Origin: Pelobates cultripes
Taxonomy: Eukaryota; Chordata; Amphibia; Anura; Pelobatidae
Length of the DNA: 64,000 bases
NCBI GenBank assembly: GCA_933207985.1
Contig: OW240915.1
Span: 116,926,426 to 116,990,425, forward strand
Direction: 5' to 3'
Position numbers and translations under genes: made by a program. The stretch's first letter is position 1, and each line of letters begins with the position of its first letter. The notes beneath the pieces are model-generated. The model saw only the letters and a program-made list of their open reading frames with translations, was not told where the DNA came from and did not search any database. Shown one piece after another: positions 1 to 10,847 of this stretch.

Positions 1-1170
1 ATTCATCAGCCGCCTGACCCCCTAATCAATCCCCTCCCACCCCTTTAACAGCCCTCTGCCCCATTCATCAGTCCCCTGACCCCCTCACCAATCCCCTCCC
101 CCTTTTATCAGCCCCCTGACCCCCTCATCAGTACCCTCCCACCCCTATCACCCACCTGCCCCCCTTTAATCAGTCCCATGCCCCCTTTTCAACCCCCTGC
201 TCCCCTTCATCAGCCCCCTTAATACATCCCATGCCAAATAATCCAACCCCTGGCCACCCCTTCATCAGTCCCCTGCCCCCTCATCAATACCCTCCCACCT
301 ATTTATCAGCCATCTGCCCCCATTTCATCAGCCCCCTGATCTCCTCATCAATCCCCTCCCACTCCTTTATCAACCACCTGCCCCCTTTAATCAGCCCCAT
401 CCCCCCCTTTTCAGTTTCCTGCCACCCTTTATCAGCCCCCTTAATAAATCCCCTGCCAATTAATGCAATCCATGCCACCCCTTCATCAACCCTTTGCACC
501 CCTTAATAAGACCCTGCCTCCCTTAATCAAACCCCTGCCCCCCTTAATCATACCCTGTCATCCATGCCCAGTCCCCTGCCCCCCTTAATTAGACCCAGTG
601 TCACCCATAGCCAGTCCCAGTCCCCTGCCCCCCTTAATTAGACCCAGTGTCACCCATAGCCAGTCCCAGTCCCTGCTTAAGTGGGCCAGTGTCACCCATA
701 GCCAGTCCAGTCCTGCCTGCCCCAGTGTCACCCCAATCCCTGCCCATAGTGGGCCAGTGTCACTTTACATATCACAGTCCCTGCCCACATAGTGGGCCAG
801 TGCCACCCTTATCTAGTCCTGCCCCTTAATTAGACCCAGTCGCCTTATCTAGTCCCTGCCCCTTAGGTAGACCCAGGTGCCACCCTTATCTAAGTCCCTG
901 CCCCTTAATTGGAGCCAGTGCCGCCTTATCAATTACCCCTGCCCCATGGTGGGCCAGTGCCACCCTTATCTAGTCCACCATTTGGTGCCACTCTTATCTA
1001 GTCCCCTGCCCCCCTTAATTAGACCCAGTGTCACCCTTATCTAGTCCCCTGCCCCCCTTAATTAGACCCAGTGCCACTCTTATCTAGTCCCCTGCCCCCT
1101 TAATTAGACCCAGTGCCACTCTTATCTAGTCCCCTGCCCCCCTTAATTAGACCCTGCCCCATTTAATGAA
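1..1170. repeat. C-rich minisatellite
   Basis: Imperfect tandem array. From about 590 onward the unit is roughly 45 bp and built from ccccttaattagacccagtg followed by a 'ccactcttatctagtcccctg' type half. The first 550 bp are a more diverged version built from 'catcagccccctgaccccctc'. Open frames here are periodic Pro/Ser/His-rich translations of the repeat and are not genes. It is followed by a CpG-rich hairpin, the same order as in the hAT-type elements further along, so it may be the body of a truncated element of that kind. Confidence 0.85.
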
Positions 1171-1378
1171 AGATGTTTGGCTTAAAAATAAATAAGGTAC
1201 TTACTTTGAAGGCTGCTGCTCCCTCCCTGTCTGCAGAGCACCGGCCGCCGCCCTCACACATGGAGCGGATCCCTCTGCGGCTCTCTGTGAAGGTGCAGCA
1301 CTTGGACGCTGCGCCTGCGCCCCAAGCTCCTCCTCCACGCTCCGGAAACTGACCGCGGCTCAGCTCTCACACAATCTC

Positions 1379-1489
1379 GGGCCGGCCAGTGACAGAGCGA
1401 CTGCGAGCTGTGTCGGCCGCCCGGCGCCCCTGTTGCCATGGCGCCCTGTGCGGCCGCACAGCTCGCACACCCCAAAGGCCGGCCCTGGC
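1379..1489. repeat. CpG-rich inverted repeat
   Basis: Arms at 1402-1420 and 1450-1467 (tgcgagctgtg...cggccgc and its reverse complement) surround a 29-base loop. Outer ggccggcc blocks at about 1380 and 1480 extend the hairpin. CpG density is far above that of the flanks. It lies between the C-rich minisatellite and a T2 MITE. It could be mistaken for a CpG-island promoter, but no gene starts here. Confidence 0.6.
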
Positions 1490-1556
1490 TGTATGTTGTG
1501 AGTGTAGAAGAAAGGGAACATGCCACAGTGTTAGAGAGACCAAAGTCAGCATTACC

Positions 1557-2155
1557 TTAAAGGATCACTATAGGGTCAGGAACACAAACATGAATTCATG
1601 ACCCTATAGTGTTAACACCACCATCTAGCCCCCTGGGCCCCTCATGCCTCCATAAATATAGCAAAATCTTACTATATTCAAGCCTGAAGCTGTAACTCTG
1701 CATGCTGTTAGACTCATAAAAACAAGCAGTCAGCTGACATCATTAGAAGTGGTGGCCTGATCCAATCACAGTGCTTCCCCATAGGATTGGCTGAGACTGA
1801 CAAAGAGGCAGATCAGGGGCAGAGCCAGCATGATTCAAACACAGCCCTGGCCAATCAGTAACTCCTTAAAGAGATTAATTGAATTAATGAATCTCTATGA
1901 GGAAAGTGCAGTGTCTGCATGCAGAGGGAGGAGACACTGAATGTTTGGATGTGTTTTAGGCAGCCATGACGCAGGAAGGATCTCTAACAGCCATCTAAGG
2001 AGTGGCCAGTGAAGTTATCACTAGGCTGTAATGTAAAGACTGCATTTTCTCTGAAAAGACAGTGTTTACAGCAAAAAGCTTGATTGTAATGATTCTACTC
2101 ACCAGAACAAATTCAATAAGCTGTAGTTGTTCTGGTGACTATAGTGTCCCTTTAA
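1557..2155. mobile_element. T2/Kolobok-type MITE
   Basis: The element is bounded by TTAA (1557-1560 and 2152-2155). Its ends are aggatcactatag on the left and ctatagtgtcccttt on the right, giving terminal inverted repeats typed TTAAAGG. The TTAA duplication and TTAAAGG ends are known for the T2 family (Kolobok superfamily) of Xenopus. It has no coding capacity. Internal sequence includes the octamers shared with the copy at 29.0 kb. Confidence 0.75.
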
Positions 2156-2247
2156 CTATATTCATTGTCAGCCAGTCCACACAAGTTTTGTTCCCATATA
2201 TCCCTCTTAAGATTCCATACTTAAGTAAGAGTATGATAAAAGTAGTT

Positions 2248-3378
2248 AGGGTTGCCACCTTTCTTGGAAAAACATACCGGCCTTACTAACTTGCATAATT
2301 AAATATGTATGGGTGACATCACATGATGTAAATCACAAGGAGTGACATAAGAGAAAATTCTGTACAATCACCAAAAAACTACTTAGTTTGATTCTGCTGT
2401 ATAGATGGATTCCTCCCAGTGCCCCCATGTCTCCAAGTGCCCTCATGACTCAGTGCCCCCATGTGTCGATTACTCCAAGTCTCAGTGATCCTATGTATCA
2501 CAGTGTCTCAATGCCCCATGTCTCCCTGTGTCCCCATGTCACTAGGACACTAGGAAGACAGGGAGACCTGGGGACACGGGGAGACCTAGGGACACGGAGA
2601 CACCAGCGACACTGAGAGACTAGGGGACTCTGGCTGGGACACATGGGGACAATGGGAAAATAGGGGACACTTGAAGACATGGGGACACAGACACTAGAGA
2701 CACTGGCTGGGGGACATGGGGACATTGAGACATGGGGGCACTGGGAGACATGGGGACACAGACATCAGGGCCACAGACACTGGGGACACTAGCTTGGAGA
2801 CATGGGGACATTGTGACACGTGAGGCACTGAGAGACATGGAGGCACTAGGAGACATGGGGACAGTGAGACACTGGCAGACTAGGGGCACTGAGAGACTAG
2901 GGGTCACTGGGAGACTAGGGGTCACTGGAAGACTAGAGGGCACTGAGACACCAGGGACACTGGCTGGGAGACATGGGGTCACTGTGTCCCCATGTGTCTG
3001 TGTCATAATGTCTCCCAGTGTCCCTTAGTGTCTCAGTGCATGTCTCCTTGCAGCCTTCCCCCCCATCCCTTACTTCCCTGAGCTGTAGGCTGTCTCTGCA
3101 GGGTGGGAGTTGCTGTCTGGACTCTCTGTAGCTGCACCCCTGTAGATCAGTGAGATAGATAGGTATATGCTGGAACTTCCTATCCCTGCCTGTCTCCACA
3201 CACAGCGACCCCTACTGGCCAGTGCTGGTATTGCATAGTAATCTCTTGTTTATAATGAGAAAAATACCAGCATTTGTATTGCCAGTATCACTATTGGCAA
3301 TACAAATCAATATTGGCACTAGCCAGGCAGCCTCAAAAACTGGCTGTGCCAATAAAATAAAAGCCAGGTGGAATCCCT
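2248..3378. mobile_element. hAT-like nonautonomous element with internal minisatellite
   Basis: Left end agggttgccacctttcttgg and right end (reverse complement) agggattccacctggc form imperfect inverted termini. The middle (2395-3030) is a minisatellite. Flanking 8-mers (aagtagtt and aagagtag) match only partly, so a target duplication is not established. It has no protein-coding content; open frames inside are translations of the tandem repeat. Superfamily assignment is inferred from the AGGG-type ends. Confidence 0.4.
2395..3030. repeat. Minisatellite of 'gacatggggacactg' units
   Basis: G/A-rich tandem array of short variable units such as gacatggggacac and ctaggggacac. The array switches strand bias: from 2400 to 2540 and again near 2985-3030 the complementary reading (cccatgtctcc) dominates. 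It is therefore an inverted pair of the same satellite around a long direct array, and could fold back. Confidence 0.75.
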
Positions 3379-3779
3379 AAGAGTAGTGTGTGAAAAAAAA
3401 TGTAAAAAATTTAAATAATTTTTTTTTTTAAATCAATGGGCCTATTCCATGGGCCTGGGCCTGGGCCTGGAGCTGCAGCTCCATCAGCCCCTATGTTAAT
3501 CCGGCCCAGGCTAACCCATAAGAGATGCTGCCATGATTAGGCAGGAAAAATCATTTAACTGTTAATATACAAAGAAATCAGTGAATGAGAACTCTACAAA
3601 TAGAATTATACATTCCTGCCACATCTGTTGGTGCTATGAAAGCATGTGATATTTTTGTTGATGCTTGATTTTGGTCCAACAGTTAAAAGGATCGAATTAA
3701 GAGACTATGGAAAATATTTATTTAAAACAATTTAGCAATTTTGACTCATCTAAAAAAAATATTAAAATATGTGATTAAA

Positions 3780-4430
3780 AAAAACAATGCAGGGCCATGA
3801 AAATCTTATATATGGACCATAGGGTTTTTTTTTCACATCAATCTACACTCAATACCTTATAATGACAAATCAAAAAACTGATTTTTGACACCATTGCAAA
3901 TATATTAAACAGAAAAAATTGAAATATCAAACTGAAATAACTATTAAGTCACTTAATTAGTTGAAGAAACTTTGGCAGAAATTGGAGCTTCATGTCTTTT
4001 TGGGGATGATGTGAACATCTGCCAAATCGGTTAAATGCTGCAATGATGGTTGTCTGCAAGTATCTTCCATATCCATACATGATCTCTGGAGCACACCCAG
4101 AATGACTATTGGGCTTTCAGTCACCTCCATAATATACATACACACAGTCTCCTGCCAAACTGAACAAGACCATTCTCTGCCAGTTGCTCCATTTGGCAGG
4201 GCAGTCTTCTCTAGGAACAGTCCTGGTTGTTCCTAAATTCTTCAAGATTCATTTATGAAGGCTACTGTGCTCATGGGAACCTTTGATGTAGCCAAACTTT
4301 TTATTTTAACTTTTATCAGATCTGTTCCTTGAGACAGTGTTGTCTCTAGGTTCACAGTTGACAGTTCCTTGTTTTTTGATAGCAGAAAAAGGAGGGATCT
4401 GCACTCTCATCACCTGTAGATCTAGATGCA
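3780..4430 (-). mobile_element. Tc1/mariner remnant, internally deleted
   Basis: Read on the minus strand this resembles the familiar Tc1 pattern. Recognisable blocks include the terminal-repeat text around 3840-3900 (atcaatctacactcaatacc, aatgacaaatcaaaa), 'ctttggcagaaattggagc' from the transposase C-terminus, and N-terminal blocks at 4185-4335. The central catalytic part is missing between about 4030 and 4040, so it joins the C-terminal and DNA-binding halves directly. No open frame survives. A further piece of a similar Tc1 end lies at 8545-8644 and 9286-9410. Confidence 0.5.
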
Positions 4431-4439
4431 CTGTACCTA

Positions 4440-6590
4440 GGGCGGGCAATCCCCTAATCCATATTATTATTATTGCCATGTATACAGCGCTAACAGATTC
4501 CATATCGCTTAACAATATTATGAGAGGGGGGATTTAAATATAAATAGGACAATTACAAGAAACCATACAGGAACAATAGGTTGAAGAGGACACTGCTCAG
4601 TAGGTGGGGTTTAAAACACATTAGGACAGGAAATAGCAATCAAATAAGGTGGGAGCTGAAGGAGAGAGTAGAGTGCTGCCCTTTAGGAGAGAGTATGTAA
4701 GGTAGAGGTTACTCTGGGAGGCCGTAAGCTTTTAAACAATTGAAGACTAGGGGAGAGACTGATGACGGTAGGCAGGCTATTCCATAGGACGTTAGCCACC
4801 CGCGAGAAGTCCTGCAAGCGTGAGTTGGCCGTACGGGTGCGAGCAGCGGACAGGAGAAGGTCACAGGCAGAGCGGAGAGACCGAGAAGGGGCATACCTGT
4901 GGATCTGTGAAGGGATTGTTCAGTGTTTTATAGGTATGGGTTAGCACTTTGAATTGACTCCTATAGGATACATGAAGCCAATGTAAGGACTGACAGAGGG
5001 GTGAGGTGTGAGAGGACCGACTAGAGAGGAAAATCAGTCTGGCGGCAGCATTCATTACAGACTGTAGTGAGGCAATACGGTTTTTGGGAAGACCAATTAG
5101 GAGAGGGTTACAATAATCCATGCAGGAAATTACTAGAGCATGGGCAAGTTTCTTGGTAGCATCTTGCATAAGAAAGGGGCGGATGCGGGCAATGTTTTTA
5201 AAATTGAATCTACAAGATACATAGATGTGAGGCTCAAAGGTGAGGCCAGAATCAAGTATGACGTCAAGACAGCACGCTTGCAAGGATGGACTTATGTGGA
5301 TAATATTAATTTGAAGGGAGAGCAAAAGAGGAGGATCAGTATTAGGAGGAGGAAAGACAAGGAGCTCAGTTTTAGAGAGATTGAGTTTCAGAAAGCAGGA
5401 GGACATCCAGTCAGAGATGGAAGAAAGGCAAGCAGTGACACGTTGCAGGACGGCAGAGGAGAGGTCCGGGGAGGAGAGATAAATCTGGGTGTCATCAGTG
5501 TACAGGTGGTAGTGGAATCCAAAAGAGGTAATAAGTTTGCCAAGAGAGGAGGTATAAAGAGAAAATAGAAGGGACCAAGGACAGAGCCTTGGGGAACTCC
5601 AACCGAGACAGGACAATAGGAGGAGGTATCATTAGAAAGGGAGAGGCTGGATGAGCTAAGAGGAAAACCATAATAGGACAGAGTCACAGAGATTGAAGAG
5701 CTTGAAGAAGGAGAGCATGATTAACTGTGTCAAAGGCAGCAGAGATGTCAAGAAGAATTAGTATGGAGTAGTGGCCTTTGGATTTAGCTGCGATTAGGTC
5801 ATTAGTAACTTTGATAAGAGCAGTCTCAGTAGAGTGGCAGAAGCCAGATTAAAGGGTGTCAATGAGAGAGTTGGAATTGAGGAAATGAGACATAGGGTAG
5901 AGACAAGTCTTTCCAGAAGCTTTGAAGAGAAAGGAAGCAGGGATATGGGACAATAGTTAGAGGGGGAGGACGGATAAAGAGATGTTTTTTTCAGGATAGC
6001 TACTACAGTGGCATCTTTAAGGTCAGCAGGGATAACGCCAGAAGAGAGAGAGCAGTTGAAGATGTGTGTTAAGGAAGGTGCAAGACAAGAGGAGAGAGAT
6101 CTTATAAGGTGAGATGGGATAGGATCAAGCGGGCAAATGGTGTGGGGCGCGAGGAAAGGAGAAGCACAGCCACCTCTTGTTCAAAGAAAGTCTGAAGGGT
6201 AGGAAAGGCCTAATCTACGTTGATAAAGAGAAAGGCAGGGTGAGGAGAATTCTTTCCTTAGCTGTTCAATTCTTTCCTTGGCCACGGCAGAGTGAAGAAG
6301 AGAATTAAAGGTGTCAAAGATGCCTGGGATTGCGGAGGCATGAACAAGAGGATACGTATGACTGTTTGGTGAGGGCAAGGGCTGCGCTTTATGAACACAA
6401 TATGAATCTATAACTGAGAAAGTCTGACTGGGTGCCAGACTTCCTCCAAGAGCGTTCAGCACAACGGGAGCATCTTTGCAGGTAGCGTGTTGATTTAGTA
6501 TGCCACGGTTGGGTGCCGGTGGCCATCTTTAGCCGCAAATACATATAGCGGTGTTCGGTTGTCAAGTGCATGGAACTCAAGTCGGGCACT
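4440..6590 (-). mobile_element. L2-type LINE, 5'-truncated
   Basis: A non-LTR retrotransposon in reverse orientation. Its 3' end near 4462 carries the (att)n tail and a 'cgctgtatacatggcaat' type terminus comparable with the plus-strand L2 tails at 14.6 and 37.4 kb. Coding homology runs from about 6590 down to about 4710. The 5' end is truncated; no endonuclease domain is visible. Confidence 0.8.
4710..6589 (-). pseudogene. L2 reverse transcriptase (broken)
   Basis: Target-primed reverse transcriptase of an L2-type LINE, decayed into several frames. In order on the minus strand one can read a pre-RT block ending AERSWRKSGTQSDFLSYR (about 6460), LDPIPSHLIRSLSSCLAPSL and the NYCPISLLPFLFKASGKT block (about 6080-5930), [18 protein letters not shown] (about 5740-5690), then [11 protein letters not shown] (about 5600) in another frame. 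The catalytic block is [11 protein letters not shown] (instead of the usual Y/FADD), followed by [13 protein letters not shown] and [12 protein letters not shown]. At least three frameshifts separate these blocks, so no functional enzyme is made. The intact stretch 4861-5616 is the longest surviving frame (thumb and C-terminal part). Confidence 0.8.
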
Positions 6591-6639
6591 CAACGGCGCG
6601 AACACTGCTAGAACTTCCACCTCCATATAAGTTCAGTAA

Positions 6640-7220
6640 AATACGTAAGAACTGAATGGCTTTCAGTGCGAGCAAGCTCCCGAACAAGGACTAAAGACTG
6701 ATTATGCTCACAAAACCGTTACATTCGGTACTTTTATTGTATTTATCACTCCCGGTCGGTCAAACTGAGACTTCCATGGAATTCCTGAACCCCTGAATCA
6801 ATCTGGGTGATTTTTGAATATGTTGGTCCCCCAGATCGGGGCGATCAGAATACATGACTAGATTGGGGTTTCCATGTGTTTTGGAGGTATTTTTAATATG
6901 TGGTAAAAATTATGTTTTCTGTGAGATAATTTAGTTTAATACAGTACTTGACTCAATTATCTCCCAGGTATAGAGGAGGGATTGACCTACTTTGTATGGA
7001 AGTGTGTCCTGGACCTGAGAGCCAATGTGATTGCCTATTTGTTTTTACTATAGTCTACTCTCAGATCCAGAGGGGAGTGCCCCTTGCATAGGGATTGTCA
7101 TAAAAGGCCAGTGTGGCTACCAATAAACCAGTTCCTGCTTACCCTCAACATAGAGTCTCATCTTATGTTTGTAGGGAACTGCTATACCTGCTATAATCAC
7201 AGCTCTTGTAAGAGCTACAC
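6640..7220 (+). mobile_element. Degraded LTR, related to the solo LTR at 35.0 kb
   Basis: Blocks shared in order with 35022-35851 include the ggtcggtcaaactgag/ggtcggtcaaaactt region, 'gggtgatttttgaatatgtt', 'ttaatatgtggtaaaaatt', 'ttatctcccaggta' and 'gtcataaaaggccagtgtgg' followed by an 'aataaa' polyadenylation signal. The TATA-like cataaaag and aataaa order supports an LTR on the plus strand. Both ends are indistinct. The L2 at its left may have removed the first part. Confidence 0.55.
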
Positions 7221-7894
7221 AGCTATACCAACCTTGGGATTTGGAAAGCATCAATCTGAATAGGGGGAAAGAACATCTCTGGTGGTGAAACCCCTCATCC
7301 TCTTGGGATGGCTGCCACAGGCAGTATTGAAGGAGGATTTAGAGGAAGAGTAACATGAGATGGGTATGAGATTGGTGTGGTTGCTTGAGTTTGTACGTGG
7401 TGAGTTTGCTGAGATGGGACCAGGGTTTGAAGAGACATCACCATCGGTTGGATCAGAAGAATAGAAAGTAAATGAAGGTGGGAGTAGGATTTGAAAGTTT
7501 TGTAGGAGGGTATGTATGTAGAGGATTTGGGAGGAGTTGGAGGAGATAGGCTAGAAAGGTATATGTTGAGTGCATGGGATGAATAGAGAGGGGGGGGGAG
7601 TAAAGTGGAAGTAAAGAAGATGGTGTTGCCAGAGACAGGTGAGCAGAAGGATAGTGATATTTTAGTAATGAGTGAAATTAGTATGAAAGTGAAAAATAGA
7701 AGGGGGAACATTATTTAGAGAAAATGTGTTTTGTTGTATAAATATGAAGATTATACATCTGTATGTATATAATCATAGGCATAAATATACACATATACCT
7801 ATGGCTAAGGGTGCAGTTTGTTAACAGAAGGATTTCGGGTGAGGAGAGGTTTAGTGATTTGATTGGTGTGTTTTGAAGACCAGCTAATCTGCAC
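7221..7894. other. Unassigned stretch
   Basis: Purine-rich on the plus strand between 7300 and 7700 (runs of gga and gaga). A 138-codon minus-strand frame at 7295-7711 is rich in Ser, Pro, Leu and Thr, as expected from a pyrimidine-rich strand, and shows no recognisable domain. It directly follows the degraded LTR, so it could be leftover internal sequence of that retroelement, but no primer-binding site or gag/pol motif is visible. Confidence 0.3.
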
Positions 7895-8335
7895 TATCTT
7901 AAGCATGGGACCAGGAACCAGACAGAGACAGAACTAGATGCAAAAACACCTTTATTAGTAAATAACAAAGAAATTACCAAAAGCAAAGTCCAGGAGGCAA
8001 GCAGGGGTGCAGTCACCAAAGCTGGTAGTCAGACGAGCCAGGATCAGAAGAACGGAGAGCAGCGAAGTCAGGAACAAGGCCAGAGTCAGGAACCAGGAAC
8101 AAACAGGAAACACAGGAACAAGGAGACTTCTGTGGAACAGGAAGCCACGCAAGGGTAAGGAGGTACTGGGATTTGCTGCTTAAATAGGCTGCACTGATTA
8201 GCAACAGGGTTGATTACTATTCTCAGGTGAGTAACCGTGGCAACATACTGAAGGAGCTGATCGTTAATCTCATCTGAAAACTCAGACACTGAAAAAGGAA
8301 GGGTTGCTGTTTAAAACGGCAAAGAAACCCTGACA
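7895..8335 (-). mobile_element. LTR of a gypsy-type element (solo or truncated)
   Basis: On the minus strand the sequence starts at 8335 with TGTCAGGGTTTC, a common start of Ty3/gypsy LTRs. It passes a TATA-like cctatttaagcagc (about 8175-8190) and an 'actaataaaggtg' polyadenylation region (about 7950), and ends near 7900. No gag or pol follows on either side, so it is a solo or truncated LTR. The far end is not sharply defined. Confidence 0.5.
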
Positions 8336-8468
8336 GGTAATGACCATGGGGTGGCTTGGGCAGCCTTCCAGAGATGATACCGCTGCTTAGTAGATACTGC
8401 AGGGTTTGGTTGCTTGTGAGTAGTGGGTATAGTTAATCAATGTCTTCATACTTCAGCAGATTTATTGG

Positions 8469-8516
8469 AACGTTTCGATTTCTTGATAAAGATCCCTGAA
8501 GTGATCGAAACGTTGC
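8469..8516 (+). ncRNA. Hammerhead-ribozyme-like motif (copy a)
   Basis: Reads TTGATAA, stem II gatc (8491-8494) pairing with gatc (8503-8506), then CGAAAC. This is the CUGANGA...GAAA layout of a hammerhead but with U at position 3 and A at position 8. An outer hairpin pairs aacgtttcgat (8469-8479) with atcgaaacgtt (8504-8514). It is likely inactive or weak. Such motifs are known in Penelope-like retroelements, which fits the adjacent foldback. Confidence 0.4.
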
Positions 8517-8544
8517 TGTATCTGTCATGATTTTCCAATAAATC

Positions 8545-9410
8545 TGCTAATGTATGAAGACCTTGACTGCCTGGACTACTTTGCAGTTCCTTGTTTTTTG
8601 GTATGATTTTGTTTTTGATTTGCTATGCATTTACAGCTGTGAGAACAAGGGGGAAGGGTCAGCGCTAAATAACAAGAATAAGCAGCAACCCAAAAAAGGG
8701 AATCCCTCAAAACCCTTAATAAAACAAGCTAGAGGATGGGGGTAAGGGCTGCTCTAAGGGCTAGTAACATTAGTCTAAAACAATAAAAACCAGACCAAAT
8801 GGTCTAAATGGATAAACAACAACAAGTAAACCTATGTAGATAATAAAAAATGGTGGAGAATAAAAACTTTCACTTGAGACAACAGAATAAAAATAGATCC
8901 GTCCAGATCTAAATATATTATGGAGGTAAATAAAAAGTCATATAAAAGTCTCACTAATATATCTGGAAAAGGTAGGGGTACAGTCCTCGGGAGTTGATCT
9001 GTCCGGATTGATAAAATATCCGTATATGTGGAGACAAAAGGAGAATACGACAAGCAGCCGGTAGTGTAATATTGTAAAATACAATGGTAAAATAGATAAA
9101 AGGAAGGTAATACACTCACATTTGTGAGAGCTTTAACCAGCTCTGGGGTGAATTATTCTCCACCGTTTTTTATTATCTACATAGGTTTACTTGTTGTTGT
9201 TTATCCATTTAGACCATTTGGTCTGGTTTTTATTGTTTTAGACTACTGTTACTATCCCTTAGCGCAGCTCTTACCCCCGTCCTATATTTACAGCTGTGAG
9301 ACTAACTGACTTTGCCACAGATGGACTCCAATCAAAGTGTAGAAACATCTCAGAGATGATCCAGACAAATGAGATGCATCTGAGCTAAATTTTAAATGTC
9401 ATAGTGTAAG
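8545..9410. mobile_element. Tc1 end fragment split by a foldback insertion
   Basis: The flanks of the foldback at 8645-9285 belong to one older sequence. The right flank (9300-9400: gccacagatggactccaatc, 'gtagaaacatctcagagatga') is the conserved subterminal region of a Tc1 family. The left flank contains 'agttccttgttttttg', also present in the Tc1 remnant at 4365. It is therefore a Tc1 remnant that served as the insertion target. Confidence 0.45.
8645..9285 (-). mobile_element. Foldback retroelement with 16-bp target duplication
   Basis: Flanked by perfect 16-bp direct repeats atttacagctgtgaga (8629-8644 and 9286-9301). The interior is an inverted repeat: about 120-bp arms at 8738-8863 and 9158-9283 (shared words include 'accagaccaaatggtcta' and 'cctatgtagataataaaaa') around a 290-bp loop. 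One arm plus loop is homologous to 26130-26660, the region downstream of the plus-strand Penelope element. The long, variable-type duplication suggests retrotransposition. Penelope-like elements are known for such inverted partial copies. Confidence 0.65.
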
Positions 9411-10628
9411 AAATTATGACCCTTGTAGTTTCTAGGTTCGACTCTTACCTGGCTTGTCAATTCTGTAAGAAATTATAACCCTCTTAAAAGGTTATTCTTT
9501 TTGTGAATGTGTGACAAACAGGACACAAAGACAAGTGTATAAAATAAATGTATTGTTAATATTGATTTAGGATACTGTTACAGATTTATGCAATTCACAT
9601 TATAACCATATCCAGTCCAAAACCGAAAGATACATAGTAAAAGGGCAATATTTAAACATTTAAATGAAGATCCTCACCTTGCGCCTTCATCTTTGGTAGT
9701 CTGGGATAGTTTCTATCAATTCACCATGGCACCTCTGCTTTGCCATGCTGTCCTCCCCAAAAGAGACAAAGGGAGAAAAGAGAGCAACCTCCTTGGCTTT
9801 TGTCCTTTTAAAGACTGTTTCTTGCAGTCCTTAACTACATGTCTCAGAATCCCATTCACCTCCCAAAAAGCGGTTAATCCAGCCCCCCTTTTCCAGAGAG
9901 CTCTGTCTTTACACAAGTCTTTCCCTTTGATCTCTTCCCTCCAGTTATACTACAACACCCTGTAAGAAGTGACCGATTAGGTTAGGTTTCTGAGTAAGTT
10001 GGACAGGATGGGTTGGGAAAACACATACTTCCATGGTTACACATAGATGTTAATAACTAAGATCTTCTGATCTTTTATTTTAGCTGGGTGCTGTAAAATG
10101 CAACAGAAAGTGCTGATCTTTGTCACACTGTTATCAAGTAGATGACCCCAAGTTGTGAAACCAGTCACATACACAGAAAGTTATTTACAATATTGCAGTT
10201 TTGCATATCAAGTTATTACATTCCCCACCTAGTGGGCGAATGACTCAAAATTAAAATGGCCCATCTTAAATAAATACAGTATTTTATTATGTATGTTTTG
10301 AATATATTTGTGTTTTACTGAGACACAAGTGATTTGACAACCACATATTTAAAATTTAGGGTACTGCGAGGCATAATTTAGCCAAATCATTGAGGCACTC
10401 ACAGTCATCTTCTTTCACCAATAATTTGAAATCCTTCAGCCCTAATAGGCTCAGCATAGGCTCACTGCAACCATTTTATTTCACTCCCATCTCACTCGGT
10501 TACCTGTGCCACCAACACTGCTTCCACCACACAGTTCCTTTAACCTTGGCCTTGCATACTTTGAGCTTTTAGGCCTCTGACCTCTGCCACCTGGTGTATT
10601 TTCACACCAGAAGCTGTTCGCTTATATA
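9411..10628. other. Unassigned repeat, possibly an antisense LTR
   Basis: AT-rich, non-coding. It holds an antisense polyadenylation-like block near 9540-9560 and a pyrimidine-rich 3' third. The segment 10180-10226 (agttatttacaatattgcag...) is repeated at 12340-12383 on the other side of the Tc1 element, so both flanks contain the same interspersed repeat. No gag or pol and no clear termini. Nothing further recognised. Confidence 0.3.
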
Positions 10629-10845
10629 CAGTTGCAAGAAAAAGTATGTGAACCCTTTGGAATGATATGGATTTCTGCACAAATTGGTCATAAAATGTGA
10701 TCTGACCATCATCTAAGTCACAACAATAGACAATCACAGTCTGCTTAAACTAATAACACACAAAGAATGAAATGTTGCCATGTTTTAATTGAACACACCA
10801 TGTAAACATTCACAGTGCAGGTGGAAAAAGTATGTGAACCCTTGG
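10629..10845. repeat. Tc1 left terminal inverted repeat (IR/DR)
   Basis: Pairs with 12020-12234. The outer and inner transposase-binding direct repeats (aaaaagtatgtgaaccctt) are still near-identical between the two ends, indicating recent activity or recent mobilisation in trans. Confidence 0.85.
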
Positions 10846-10847
10846 AT

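Noticed and set aside
1205..1520. CpG island promoter
   Set aside because: The CpG richness is explained by an inverted repeat of the kind found in the hAT-type elements; no downstream gene or transcript start is seen.
2388..3028. Open frames of 75-128 codons near 2.4-3.0 kb
   Set aside because: Translations of the gacatgggg minisatellite with the same period on both strands.
5140..5568. 142-codon plus-strand frame
   Set aside because: It is the antisense of the L2 reverse transcriptase, which explains the openness; no independent motif.
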